The position numbers and the translations under genes are program-made. The notes under the pieces are model-generated. The model saw only the letters and a list, made by a program, of their open reading frames with translations, was not told the DNA's origin and searched no databases. From Rhodococcus sp. 06-462-5 (GTDB lineage: Bacteria; Actinomycetota; Actinomycetes; Mycobacteriales; Mycobacteriaceae): a DNA stretch of 64,000 bases. Shown in pieces: positions 51,081 through 60,641 of the stretch (position 1 is the stretch's first letter; each line of letters begins with the position of its first letter). Location of the stretch: positions 58,539 through 122,538 of the forward strand of contig NZ_NOYD01000054.1 of NCBI RefSeq assembly GCF_002258315.1, in the 5' to 3' direction.

Positions 51081-54000
51081 GTGACGTCACCGACTCCCAA
51101 CCGCGGCCACATGTGGTCGATGGACAACATCCGTCCACGCCTCGAGCAGCTCGGCGGCTTCAAAGCCACATCGAGTACCCAGTTTCAGGCGAGATGCCCC
51201 GTTCACGACGACCGTCACGCTTCGCTGTCTGTCACCTGGACTCCGGGCCACCACGGTTCTGGAATGGTGCTGCTGCGGTGCCATGGCTGCTCAGCGACGG
51301 CCGCAGAAATCGCCGAGCGTCTCGATATCGGTGTGTCCGATCTGTTCGACGAACCCTTGCCGAGTCGGGATCCGAGCGCACCGCGTGTCGGTAGATCCCC
51401 GCAGCAACGGGCAGCGGGCAAACGACGTGGGCGTCTGGGGCGTCTGCCTGCTCGGATTGCCGGTCCGATGCCGGAGCCCGAGGTCGAGCACTCTTGGTCG
51501 GAAGTTGCGCGCTATCCCTACACCGATGCCGACAGCGTATTGGTGCAGGAGGTCATCCGCGAGGAGTGCACCTCGTGCGGCGTCAAACACAAACGATTCC
51601 GGCAGTTGTTCGTCGGTCCGAATCGCACGTACGTCAAACGTAAGCCTGCGGTGTTCACTCCGGTCCTGTTCGCGATGCCGCAGCTGCAAGCGGCGCTGTC
51701 GGCCGGCCAGCCGGTGTGGCTGCTCGAGGGCGAAAAGGATGTCGAGACCGCGATGCGTCTCGGTCTGTGCGCGACCACGAATGCCCAGGGTGGCCTGAAC
51801 TTTCCGCCACAGCTCGCCGAGGTGTTCGCCGGTGCCGCAGTGCGCGTTGTGCTCGATCGTGACGCCGCAGGATACGAGCGCGGCATCGAACTGGCGTCGC
51901 TGCTCGGCGCAGTTGATGCCGAGGTACAACTGCTGCTACCCGGCACAACAGATGACAAATCAGACTTCACAGATCACGTCGAGGCCCAGCTGTGGGATCC
52001 GGACGATATGTGGAACGGGTTGATTCCCGTCCATGTCGGTGAGGTTGCGGCACATGCTGCGCTGGCCAAGCTGCGCGGCAAGGCCGCCGAGGTCGAAAAG
52101 GCGGCTCAGGAAGCGGCTGCGCGTGCCGAGCGCGGGCGAGTATCAGGTCACCAGGATGAGTGCGCAGACGAGATCCGCCTCGCTGGGCGCTGGGCCGTCG
52201 AGGCGGAGCGCCTGTTCGAGCCGTTGAGCGAAGCCGTCGATGCGGTGCGTAGTTTCGCTGCCGCTGAGGGCACGAAGTGGTCGCAAGAAGCGGTCGATGC
52301 CGCTACCGCTGTGTGGCGTACTGCCCGCACGGCTGCCCGTGCCGCACACGATATTTCGCGCACTCCGATTCCACCGCTGCTGCACGACGAGGACGAGCAC
52401 GACGCGGTGCCGCCGGCGACCGGATCCAGCCACATCGACGCCGGTGAATCGACACATCCGCTCCCTGACGGACCCCGACTGCACCTGGTCGGGGCGGCCA
52501 CCCGCGGCGCTCAGATATCTGCACCGACGTATCGGGTCGTAGAGGGAAGCCTCGTCGAAATCGTCACCAACCGAGATGGCGAGCAGACCGCCAAAATGGT
52601 GCTCAGCATCGATGCTCGGATCGTGGAGATGGAATACCTCGAATCGCAGGACGACGGCCTCGACGTCGACGCACCGACCCTGCTCGGACGCGAAGATATC
52701 GTCGGGCAGCGGGAAGCCAATCCGCCGTCGCCCGAACAGCTTTCCGCTGTCGTCATCGGGTACACCCATCCCGATACGGGCGAGTTCATGCGTATGCGGG
52801 TGGACGCACAGGACTATCGGGACTGCACCTGGGCGGATTCTCTTCCCGGGCCGCCGACGTACGACTCCAAACCCTCTGGAATCGCCAAACTTCGCGACGC
52901 CCTGAAAGTGGCGGGTGGAGTGACGATTGCCCGGACGGTTCGATTCCGTTCCACCGGTTGGCGTAAGGACCGAAACGACGAGTGGTTCTACGTGCACGCG
53001 GGTGGCGCTATCAGTGCTGCCGGTGCCCGTGTTGCGCCGGTTCTGCTCAGTGGACCGCTCTCGCGTTACGACCTGCCGTGCCCGATCGCCGATGCACCTC
53101 GATTGCGTGATGCCTTCATGGTCGATTCGGGATCGATGCTGACGCGTCTGCCGGTGCGAATCGCTGCTCCGTTGCTCGGGCACGTCTTTCGCGCGGCCTT
53201 GGGACCCAACCCCTGGGTTCTTTCGCTCATTGGTTCGCCCGGTTCGTACAAGACCTCGATCGCGTCGATCGCGATGCATCACTTCGGTGAGCTGTGGGAT
53301 CGTCGGCGGCCGGCATCGTCGATGTCAGGTAACGGTGACACTCTCAATGCGCTTCGCATCAAACTGAATTCGTCGAAAGATGCGCTGTACTGGGCCGATG
53401 ATGTCGCTCCCACACGAGACTGGGGGGCTGCACAGAAAGCGCTCGAAGAGTTCGCGCGCATGGTCCACAACGGCGAACAACGGAGCCGTTCCAGTCGCGA
53501 CGGGTTGAGCATCCTCGACGGCACCGCCCCCCGATCGTCCGCGATGGTGACCTCCGAGGTCATGCCTCGACCAGGGTCCGGCGCTCAGCGCATGTTGGTG
53601 GTGCCGTTGCAGTCCGACGAGATCGAACTCGACGAGCTGATTCGACTCGACAGTGAGCAGTCTCGACATGGACGCGCCCTGCTGATGGCCTCGTTCCTGC
53701 AGTGGTTGTGCCCCCGCCTCGAGGAACTGCGGGAAAAGGTCTTCAACGAGGGCGCGCACTACGCCGAGGGCTTACGTGAGCAGGGTGAGACCGTGCGCCA
53801 GGCCGAAGCGGTCGGTGCAGTGTGGGCAGGGTGGCAGGCGTTCACCGCTTTTCTGCTCGATGTCGGCGCGCTCGATGCCGATGAGGTCGAGCAAGTTCTC
53901 GACGTCGTCGACGGCGGATTGCACGACGCGGTCGTCGCTGCGGCCGATCCCGATCTGCCTTCACGTACCGGGGCGCGGGTGCGCGAGCTCCTTGCGCACG

Positions 54001-56453
54001 CACTGCGTACCGGGTTGGCCTACGTCGACGACGTTCGTACCGGTGAAGCACCCGACCGCCCGCTCGCCGGCCGGTTGGGGTGGCGACGGACGTTGGTCTC
54101 GGACTATCAGGACGTCAAGAAGTACCGCGAAGACGCACGCGGGATCCGGTTGGGGTACGTGCTCACCGACCCCGGACCACGCGACGGTGAAGCGCAGCTG
54201 TTGATCGAATCGACTGCCCTCGAACAGGTTCTGAAAGCCGCGGCATCGACGATGTCCGATGCTCCACAGATCGATCGAGGCACGGCGCTGCGGGCCCTCT
54301 ACGACGAGGGAGTTCTGATCGCCGAGGAACGCGCAGGCAAGACACCCCGTTACACCGTCCAACGCACCATCCATTGTGAGGAACGGCGGCAGCGGATGAC
54401 CGCTCTCCGTCTGTGGGCGATCCTCGGCGACGGCCCCGACGACGGTCAGATCGGCATCTTCGACGCTGATGGCGGACCCGACGATGCACCGGACGGTACG
54501 ACACCGAGCGACGTTCCGGGTTCGACCTCCGCAGTGGCCGACCTCGCGACGTTGTTCTCGGTATCGAACAGCGACACCTCATCGACGACGGGCAGCTCTC
54601 GTGCCAACGACGCGGAAGCTACGTCTGACAACTCCGAACAGGAGGACATTCCAGTGGGAAGCTACCCCGATGCCGAGGGCCATATCGCTGTGGCAGAACA
54701 TATTTCGCCGAGCGTCCCGTGCGTGAAGTGCGGAGTGGGCTCGGGCCTTCGCTTCGATGGCCACGTTCTGCACGCGCAGTGCTGGTTCGGAAGCACAGCT
54801 GCCTCCCGCGCTGCACTGGTTGCCGATACCGCAGCCGCAGCGAAGCCGCCTGCACCCGCCTCCACTGGCCCGCGGCCGTCGAACGAACCTGCTCGTCGAG
54901 CTGCTTCCGAGGCCGCCGAGTCGAGTGCTCCTACGGTTGCGCAACCCAGTGCGCCGCTCGAGACCACGCAGCCTCGGCGTTCAGCTCCCGCGAAGACCGC
55001 GGCCAACCCGTTCGCTGCCCCTGCCGCCGTCCTGGACGTCGATGGCATTTGGATGCCCGACGGAAGTCGAATCAATTTGCCACAGAACATCTCTCACGTC
55101 GGTCATGTCGCCGCGCTGGTGCAGGAGCTGCGTCTGGGCACTCAGACTTCGTCGTGGCAGAGCGAACCGGGACAGATCTGGGTGACCGCGGCGATGACCG
55201 AGAAGTTCGGGGTGGATCTGAGCACGCTGAGCGACGATCCGTCGCAGCGACGCAAAGACGTCGGCGAGGCCACTGCCGGCACAGCGTTCGTCACAGATGC
55301 AATCGCCGACGGTTGGACCCTGGGCAAGCCCGGTGACCGGCTCGGTGCGTGGACCCGTGTGTGGCGCACCCAGGGCGAGCACCGCGGTGTGTGGGTCGTC
55401 CTGGCTGCCGGCATGAACGCCGATCCACGCGATATCCCTATTCTCGGAGACCGACCGTCCCCGAGCAAACTCGCGCGTCGATTGTCGCTGTTCGCCAGCG
55501 CGTTGAAGATGCCGTGGGTGATCACCCCGCAGTCCACAGGTTTCGACCTGATGATCTCGACTCGATTCAAGGACCGCGAGCGGATGTTCGGGGCACAGAC
55601 TCCCGTCGGCCCGGCCACCATCAGCTCCCTCGAGGACGATTACGCATGGTCCCGCAAACCGACCAGCGACGAGACATCGATGATCTACGTCCACGCGTAC
55701 GACCGAGGAGGCTCGCATGCTGCGGGAATCGCCGGTTTGGAGATGCCGATCGGATCGGCCACTCATCATCCAGACGGGCGAGCGTTCGACAAGAAGCTGC
55801 CGGGCTATTGGCGGGTAGAGGTTCCCGAGGCAGGGGACTGGCGCATCCCACATCCATTGATGCCTCTCGGCGGCCGGCCGGGCCTGCTGTGGGTGACCAC
55901 ACCGAGTCTGCAGGTCGCCGGAGAACTCGGCTACGAGCTCGAACCTGTCGAGGCCTACGTGTGGAACGAACATGGCCGAGTACTCGATCCGTGGTACGAG
56001 CGAATCCGGGACGCACGAACAGCTTTGGACGTCGACGACGTCGACGCTCAGTTGGCCAGAGATCTGCTCAAGGGCGTCTACACGCGCACGATCGGCCAGA
56101 TGGGGTCCTCGGTTCATATGACCGGACGAGCAGGTTTCTCGCCTGAGCGACGCCATCACATCATCGCCAAAGCGCGGGCGAACATCACTCGTCGCATCGT
56201 CAAGATCGGCACCGTCTCCGACCGGTGGCCGGTGGCCATCACGAACGACACGGTTCTCTACACCAGCAACGATCCGGATCCGATCGCGTCCTGGCCTGGG
56301 GAGGACAAGCAGCTCGGTCGAGGGTTCGGCCAATACAAGTGGGAGGGCTCCGCTCGACTCGGCGATCATCTCGAGTTCCTCGTCGGTGGCCGCTACAAGG
56401 GCAAGGAAGCGCTGACGATGAACTGGGATGCCACGACAGGCAAGGGGGAATAG
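51081..56453 (+). CDS. Large primase-helicase-like replication protein
   Basis: A 1790-residue protein. Order: CHC2-type zinc ribbon (CPVHDDRHASLSV...LLRCHGC, about residues 38-73), Toprim domain (VWLLEGEKDVETAMRLGLCATTNAQGG...VRVVLDRDAAG, about 210-260), helicase/DUF927-like ATPase (LSLIGSPGSYKTSIASIAMHHFG at about 715; ALYWADDVAP at about 768), a disordered acidic linker, a second zinc-like CVKCGVGSGLRFDGH...C (about 1212), a Pro/Ala linker and an unknown ~450-residue C-terminal domain. It may prime and unwind during plasmid replication. GTG start; MWSMDNI at 51111 is an alternative. Confidence 0.8.
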   Translation: MTSPTPNRGHMWSMDNIRPRLEQLGGFKATSSTQFQARCPVHDDRHASLSVTWTPGHHGSGMVLLRCHGCSATAAEIAERLDIGVSDLFDEPLPSRDPSAPRVGRSPQQRAAGKRRGRLGRLPARIAGPMPEPEVEHSWSEVARYPYTDADSVLVQEVIREECTSCGVKHKRFRQLFVGPNRTYVKRKPAVFTPVLFAMPQLQAALSAGQPVWLLEGEKDVETAMRLGLCATTNAQGGLNFPPQLAEVFAGAAVRVVLDRDAAGYERGIELASLLGAVDAEVQLLLPGTTDDKSDFTDHVEAQLWDPDDMWNGLIPVHVGEVAAHAALAKLRGKAAEVEKAAQEAAARAERGRVSGHQDECADEIRLAGRWAVEAERLFEPLSEAVDAVRSFAAAEGTKWSQEAVDAATAVWRTARTAARAAHDISRTPIPPLLHDEDEHDAVPPATGSSHIDAGESTHPLPDGPRLHLVGAATRGAQISAPTYRVVEGSLVEIVTNRDGEQTAKMVLSIDARIVEMEYLESQDDGLDVDAPTLLGREDIVGQREANPPSPEQLSAVVIGYTHPDTGEFMRMRVDAQDYRDCTWADSLPGPPTYDSKPSGIAKLRDALKVAGGVTIARTVRFRSTGWRKDRNDEWFYVHAGGAISAAGARVAPVLLSGPLSRYDLPCPIADAPRLRDAFMVDSGSMLTRLPVRIAAPLLGHVFRAALGPNPWVLSLIGSPGSYKTSIASIAMHHFGELWDRRRPASSMSGNGDTLNALRIKLNSSKDALYWADDVAPTRDWGAAQKALEEFARMVHNGEQRSRSSRDGLSILDGTAPRSSAMVTSEVMPRPGSGAQRMLVVPLQSDEIELDELIRLDSEQSRHGRALLMASFLQWLCPRLEELREKVFNEGAHYAEGLREQGETVRQAEAVGAVWAGWQAFTAFLLDVGALDADEVEQVLDVVDGGLHDAVVAAADPDLPSRTGARVRELLAHALRTGLAYVDDVRTGEAPDRPLAGRLGWRRTLVSDYQDVKKYREDARGIRLGYVLTDPGPRDGEAQLLIESTALEQVLKAAASTMSDAPQIDRGTALRALYDEGVLIAEERAGKTPRYTVQRTIHCEERRQRMTALRLWAILGDGPDDGQIGIFDADGGPDDAPDGTTPSDVPGSTSAVADLATLFSVSNSDTSSTTGSSRANDAEATSDNSEQEDIPVGSYPDAEGHIAVAEHISPSVPCVKCGVGSGLRFDGHVLHAQCWFGSTAASRAALVADTAAAAKPPAPASTGPRPSNEPARRAASEAAESSAPTVAQPSAPLETTQPRRSAPAKTAANPFAAPAAVLDVDGIWMPDGSRINLPQNISHVGHVAALVQELRLGTQTSSWQSEPGQIWVTAAMTEKFGVDLSTLSDDPSQRRKDVGEATAGTAFVTDAIADGWTLGKPGDRLGAWTRVWRTQGEHRGVWVVLAAGMNADPRDIPILGDRPSPSKLARRLSLFASALKMPWVITPQSTGFDLMISTRFKDRERMFGAQTPVGPATISSLEDDYAWSRKPTSDETSMIYVHAYDRGGSHAAGIAGLEMPIGSATHHPDGRAFDKKLPGYWRVEVPEAGDWRIPHPLMPLGGRPGLLWVTTPSLQVAGELGYELEPVEAYVWNEHGRVLDPWYERIRDARTALDVDDVDAQLARDLLKGVYTRTIGQMGSSVHMTGRAGFSPERRHHIIAKARANITRRIVKIGTVSDRWPVAITNDTVLYTSNDPDPIASWPGEDKQLGRGFGQYKWEGSARLGDHLEFLVGGRYKGKEALTMNWDATTGKGE

Positions 56454-56456
56454 CCA

Positions 56457-57107
56457 ATGGCCGGGCGCAAGCATGCTGGCTTCAAAGAGAACCTGGAAGC
56501 AGACGAACGCCGACGCAGCTCACTGTTCCAGGGCTTGACGGGCAGGCGTGGTGCCGATGTCTCCGGCAAGGCCGGCACCACCCCTGACATGCGTGGGATG
56601 CTCCTCGCCGCGTACGGCCCGGGCACTCGGGGCGGGGTGAACACTGCCGCAGCTGCGCGCGATCTCGGAGTCTCACGTCGTACGGTGGAACGCTGGGTTG
56701 CCGCCGAGGGACGCCAGCGAATCTCGAAGCCGAAGGCCGAGACTCTGAGCAAGCTCACCACCAAGTCGCGGCAGGCAGCGACGACGCAACAGGGCCGGCG
56801 CGCCGCCATCAAAGCTGTCCGAGAGAGCAAACAGGGCAAGTCGATCGCCAAATACGGTGCGCGCGTACAGATCAAGGGCCGACAAGGCGTCGCCGGTGGG
56901 GGAGGGTTCTACATTCGCAATCGTTCCATCCAGATCCCCCCGGATCAGAGTGGTATGTCGCCATCCGATGTCGAGTCGATGTGGTCGGCGTACGAACGCG
57001 GCGGCGACAAAGCGCTCTCGAAGTGGCTCAGCGGCTACGCCAGCGATCGGTACGTCGACGGATGGACCTTCGAGAGCATCGACAACATCTCCATCGACCC
57101 GGTCTGA
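56457..57107 (+). CDS. Tpg-like telomere terminal protein
   Basis: A 216-residue basic protein. HTH: GVNTAAAARDLGVSRRTVERWVAAEGR, followed by the Lys/Arg-rich stretch RAAIKAVRESKQGKSIAKYGARVQIKGRQG, then VESMWSAYERGGDKALSKWLSGYASDRYVDGWTFESIDNISID. Streptomyces Tpg proteins (~185 residues) have the same order: LGVSRRTVQRYV HTH, basic linker, and a C-terminus ending near DIDYIEF. Tpg is covalently bound to the 5' ends of linear replicons and primes end patching. The gene starts 3 bp after the primase stop. Recognition is by memory of Tpg. Confidence 0.65.
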   Translation: MAGRKHAGFKENLEADERRRSSLFQGLTGRRGADVSGKAGTTPDMRGMLLAAYGPGTRGGVNTAAAARDLGVSRRTVERWVAAEGRQRISKPKAETLSKLTTKSRQAATTQQGRRAAIKAVRESKQGKSIAKYGARVQIKGRQGVAGGGGFYIRNRSIQIPPDQSGMSPSDVESMWSAYERGGDKALSKWLSGYASDRYVDGWTFESIDNISIDPV

Positions 57108-57210
57108 CCATAAGAGTCTGCGAGTTCAGGTGTTCGGAGTGTCCGGTGCAACCGCTACGGTATCGGTGGAATCGCGCACGGCAGCGCTCTGCAGGAGGGA
57201 TCAGAAAGAC

Positions 57211-57336
57211 ATGTTCGAGACCAAGTCTCAGCAGTGGAAGACCCGCGTCGTTTCTGCGTTGGCGGGTCTGATCCTCGTCAGCATGGCTGTGCAGGCCAAA
57301 ATGGGATACGGCGTCTTTCTCGGACCACTCCATTAG
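57211..57336 (+). CDS. 41-residue single-TM protein
   Basis: ATG at 57211 preceded by the strong ribosome site CAGGAGGGA (57191-57199). The peptide MFETKSQQWKTRVVSALAGL continues with ILVSMAVQAKMGYGVFLGPL and H: a basic N-terminus, one TM helix and a short outer end. Too short for automatic gene calls. The next gene starts 6 bp downstream. Function unknown. Confidence 0.6.
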   Translation: MFETKSQQWKTRVVSALAGLILVSMAVQAKMGYGVFLGPLH

Positions 57337-57342
57337 AGCGAC

Positions 57343-57981
57343 ATGAACCCGAAGCGGCCGCGGTGGACCAAACGACAGCTCGAGGTCGCATTCACCGCGT
57401 GCTACGGCCCCTTGGTCAACGGTGGTGTCGATATCGACTATGTCGCAGCGGCATTCGGGGTGACTCGCCGTACCGTTCAGCGTTGGCTGCAGGGCTCACC
57501 TCGCGCTCGAGCGGCCATTCCCGTCCGCCGGTTGCAGCAACTTCAATTTCCCCTTCCTGAAATCCGACGTGTCGAACAGCAGACCCTCGACAATGCACGA
57601 ACTGTCTTGACCGGGCTCGATCTTCCCCGTGGCCGCGGTGTCCGCAAGGAATGGCGAGAGCGACGATGGCTGGACCCCCATGTCGTGGCGATCCTCCGTC
57701 CCCACGGCTCTCCGGACCTGCGGCAGGTAGCGATCGCCAGAGGCGCACCACGCCCCGTCGCGGCACTACATAAGCGGGGCCCGCTCGATGACTTCGTCAC
57801 CGTTCCCACCCGTTTCCACGCCGACGCCCTCGTCGGTGAACTGCTCGACCGCGTCGGCCCATGGCGGCTCTATCCGGACGACCGTGTCGTCGAGCTCGGC
57901 CGAACCCGCGTGTGGGCCGCATGGGCACCACCGATCGACCTACCCGCTATTGCCCGCGGTGCGGGCCTACTCGACAACTGA
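57343..57981 (+). CDS. HTH protein related in layout to the Tpg-like protein
   Basis: A 212-residue basic protein with an HTH near the N-terminus (VDIDYVAAAFGVTRRTVQRWLQGSPRARAAIPVRRLQQLQF), again the pattern xxGVTRRTVQRWxxG. The C-terminal part (WLDPHVVAILRPHGSPDLRQVAIARGAPRPVAALHKRGPLDDFVTVPTRFHADALVGELLDRVG) has no known family. It follows the Tpg-like and 41-residue genes, so a role at plasmid ends or replication is suspected (inference). Confidence 0.62.
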   Translation: MNPKRPRWTKRQLEVAFTACYGPLVNGGVDIDYVAAAFGVTRRTVQRWLQGSPRARAAIPVRRLQQLQFPLPEIRRVEQQTLDNARTVLTGLDLPRGRGVRKEWRERRWLDPHVVAILRPHGSPDLRQVAIARGAPRPVAALHKRGPLDDFVTVPTRFHADALVGELLDRVGPWRLYPDDRVVELGRTRVWAAWAPPIDLPAIARGAGLLDN

Positions 57982-58081
57982 TCAGCCTCGACCGCCGTAC
58001 CCACGCTCAGTACTCGTATCCGCACCCATGACTGTCCTGTGTCGCCGCGACGAGAGAATGTCAAAGAAAGAGTGAATCGCG

Positions 58082-58966
58082 ATGAATCGCAACAACAACT
58101 GGAACTCAAGCCTGTATATCGCTGCTGTTCCGCTCGGGCTTGCTGCCGCCTACCTAGTCGTGTGTTGGCCTTTCGAGGCATTAGTCTCGGTTCAGAGGCA
58201 TCTCGGTACCGGATCCGAGGTAGTCACCGAGTCGACCCCGCCGACGATGCCCGGCGCTCAAATTGGCTTCCTAATTCTCTTCTTCGCCGCAGTTGCCGGT
58301 CTCGCTCTCGTCGCGGCGGTGCGCCGGTTCATCGAACCGAACGAGACCGAACCGAACAGCTTCCCTGGGACGTGGCGAGCGCGGACGCTGATGAGTGCAG
58401 GATTGTTCCCCATCGGCCTGTGCATGGCCTCGTTGCTGTCCCCCGAGGATGCCGAAAACCTTTCGCGCACCAGTGACTACGGCAACCCGGCACAATGGTG
58501 GAACAGTGCGCACCTTCTCGTCGCCGGCTTGGCCGAGGAACCGTTCTTCAGTGCGCTTCCGGTCTTGTTGCTCTTCGGGGTCGTCGGACTGGTCTGGCGC
58601 GTCCAGCCGTGGATGCTCGGCATCGTCATCGCGAGCTCAGCTCTGTTTCGAGCCTCCATCCATCTGTACCAGGGAACAGGGCAAGCGTTGTCGGCGTTCG
58701 TATGGGGCGCTGTGGCCGTCTACGTCTACTATCGACTCCGCAGTCTCACGGGACTCGTTCTGGCCCATACAGCTTGGAATGCATTCGTCATTGCGAACAA
58801 TGGTGACTACACCGCGGCTCAGATAGTGATCGGCGGGTGTATCGCATTCACCGCCCTGTGGTCGATTTACCGACTGTCGAACACACCCACCCTCAAGCAC
58901 GCCGATCTAGCACGCCCGACGGCAGCGGCCGGCCACTTTTCGATCACCACCAGCGAAGGACATTGA
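58082..58966 (+). CDS. CPBP-family intramembrane metalloprotease
   Basis: A 294-residue membrane protein with about eight TM helices and the CPBP (Abi/Rce1-like) motifs: AGLAEEPFFSALPVLLLFG (the EE...S motif, with Phe-Phe in place of the usual xxxR), SSALFRASIHLYQG (FxxxH) and LAHTAWNAF (HxxxN/D). These proteases process prenylated or peptide substrates and in bacteriocin loci give immunity. The missing Arg of EExxxR is notable. Followed after a 1-bp overlap by the DUF2637 gene. Confidence 0.82.
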   Translation: MNRNNNWNSSLYIAAVPLGLAAAYLVVCWPFEALVSVQRHLGTGSEVVTESTPPTMPGAQIGFLILFFAAVAGLALVAAVRRFIEPNETEPNSFPGTWRARTLMSAGLFPIGLCMASLLSPEDAENLSRTSDYGNPAQWWNSAHLLVAGLAEEPFFSALPVLLLFGVVGLVWRVQPWMLGIVIASSALFRASIHLYQGTGQALSAFVWGAVAVYVYYRLRSLTGLVLAHTAWNAFVIANNGDYTAAQIVIGGCIAFTALWSIYRLSNTPTLKHADLARPTAAAGHFSITTSEGH

Positions 58967-59586
58967 TGAGGAATCTGACAACCATCAAACGTTGCGCGGT
59001 GATCGGCAATGCGGTGATCGGTATCAGCGCCTTCACAAAGAGCGGAATATCGTTGTGGCAGCTCGCTACTGCCAGCGGATACCCGGCAACACTGGGATGG
59101 GTTCTGCCACTGGTGCTCGACGGAATGGTAATCCTCGCAACACTCATGCTCGTCGTCGACGCCTCACACCGCTGGTTCGCGTGGGCCTTGCTGATTCTCG
59201 GGTCGATCGCATCGACGGCCGGCAACATCGTGCACGTCTCGATGGTGGACTACAGCTCGACCTTCACCGTGGCCGCGCTGGCCGCTGCTGCGCCGCCGCT
59301 GGTGCTGCTGGTCACCACGCACCTGATGATCCAGCTGGTCCGACTCGAAGCATCAGCTGTAGACGACAGCACCGACCAGCGTCACTCGGCCCCGAACAGC
59401 TCCACAGAGGCCGAAACAGCCGTTCTGTGTGTCCACGTCCTGAAACTGGCCAGCGAAGGCCACGAGCACGCTGCAGTGGCCACCAAGACCGGGCTACCCA
59501 TTGAGGTCGTCGACGCAGTCATCGCAGCCGCCGAGGACGAACTCCAGATCGGCTCTGAGGAGGATCGATACCTCGCCCCGGCATGA
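58966..59586 (+). CDS. DUF2637-type membrane protein with C-terminal cytoplasmic region
   Basis: A 206-residue protein: four TM helices in the first 120 residues (AVIGNAVIGISAFTKSGISLW, LGWVLPLVLDGMVILATLMLVV, WFAWALLILGSIASTAGNIVHV, TFTVAALAAAAPPLVLLVTTHLMI), then a helical HTH-like cytoplasmic part (TAVLCVHVLKLASEGHEHAAVATKTGLPIEVVDAVIAAAEDEL). DUF2637 proteins are typical of actinobacterial plasmids and conjugative elements. The ATG shares one base with the CPBP stop. Confidence 0.75.
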   Translation: MRNLTTIKRCAVIGNAVIGISAFTKSGISLWQLATASGYPATLGWVLPLVLDGMVILATLMLVVDASHRWFAWALLILGSIASTAGNIVHVSMVDYSSTFTVAALAAAAPPLVLLVTTHLMIQLVRLEASAVDDSTDQRHSAPNSSTEAETAVLCVHVLKLASEGHEHAAVATKTGLPIEVVDAVIAAAEDELQIGSEEDRYLAPA

Positions 59587-59599
59587 GTTCCCCGTCGGT

Positions 59600-60601
59600 C
59601 TACTTCATTCGCGAGCTCAGTTCGTCGAAGAATGCTGCGAGCATCGACGGCGCGTCGGGGCTCTCGAACTCTTTGCCCCCGAACCGATAGACCTCGTATC
59701 CCGCTAGCCGGAGACGTCGGTCTTCGGTGACCATCTCGGCGTACAGCTGCGTGCTGGCGCGGCCGTCTTCGTTGGCGTAGTGCTGACGACCGTCGACCTC
59801 GATGACGACGCGTTTTCTTGCACTGAAGAGCAGCAAGAAGTCCATGCGTTGGCGTTCGAGGGGACTGCTGCCCTTGCGTTGATACTTGGTGTACGGGTCG
59901 TAGTGGAGGTAGACCTGCGGGATCAGAGCGGGAATACCGAAGCCGTGCTCTCCGTATCGACGTGAGTAGACGTCCAAGACCATCCGCTCGGGTTCGTTCT
60001 TACCGAGGCTCTCTCGCAGCCGTTTGTACAGTGACCGCCCGACATCGCGATCGTCCGTGTCTGCCATTGCTTGGTGCTCACGCCACCACTGAATCAGCTC
60101 CTGAAAGGACAGGCCGGCCTCGGTTATCGGTCTGTCGTAGACCAGGCAGAACTCAGCATTCTTGGTGATCAGGATGTCGTTGCTGACCGCGTCGCGGAGC
60201 ACCATCTCCGGTTTGGGACCATTGGCCGCGAAAATGAGGTTCTTTGCGGGAGAATCGACACCGCTGGAGCCCTTTTCGTACTCTGCGATCAGCACCGCGA
60301 GCCCGTGGTCCGCGACGTCGCATTCTGCAAGCACGCGACGCGCCAGTGCGACGAGCTGGGGGATCTCGAATCCTACGAGGTAACCATCGATCAGCGACCG
60401 CTTGGTGTCGGCCTCAACCGGGGTACCTGTACCTGCCCACGTCAGGTCGAGTTCGTCGGGTAGGACCACTTCGAGGGCGGCTCGCGAGAACCCATAGATC
60501 AAGGTGTCCTCGATCGCCGACCTGAGCGTTCTGGTCGACACGATCACCCGTCGCGGCGGCTCCTCCGAGAGGCCGGCCGCAAGTGAATCCCAGAAGCTCA
60601 T
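59600..60601 (-). CDS. Abortive-infection-type protein with C-terminal PD-(D/E)XK nuclease
   Basis: A 333-residue protein. The N-terminal ~180 residues are helical (TLRSAIEDTLIYGFSRAALEVVLPDELDLTW, LIDGYLVGFEIPQLVALARRVLAECDVAD), of a type seen in Abi proteins. The C-terminal nuclease reads QRMDFLLLFSARKRVVIEVDGRQHYANEDG...DRRLRLAGYEVYRFGGKEF, the VSR/DUF559-like PD-(D/E)XK pattern: D, then E-x-D and QH. Probably a DNA nuclease triggered during phage infection (inference). Convergent with the DUF2637 gene and separate from the next leftward gene. Confidence 0.75.
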   Translation of the reverse strand: MSFWDSLAAGLSEEPPRRVIVSTRTLRSAIEDTLIYGFSRAALEVVLPDELDLTWAGTGTPVEADTKRSLIDGYLVGFEIPQLVALARRVLAECDVADHGLAVLIAEYEKGSSGVDSPAKNLIFAANGPKPEMVLRDAVSNDILITKNAEFCLVYDRPITEAGLSFQELIQWWREHQAMADTDDRDVGRSLYKRLRESLGKNEPERMVLDVYSRRYGEHGFGIPALIPQVYLHYDPYTKYQRKGSSPLERQRMDFLLLFSARKRVVIEVDGRQHYANEDGRASTQLYAEMVTEDRRLRLAGYEVYRFGGKEFESPDAPSMLAAFFDELSSRMK

Positions 60602-60641
60602 CGGTCAGAGGCTCCGCGGGCGGCCATGTTGAGCGGAGCGC

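Noticed and set aside
52143..53282. Leftward 379-codon frame inside the primase gene
   Set aside because: Arg/Gly/Asp-rich composition without motifs; same explanation as above.
54981..56474. Leftward 497-codon frame antisense to the primase gene
   Set aside because: Long antisense frames are common in high-GC DNA; the rightward frame has zinc, Toprim and Walker motifs and the antisense one has none.
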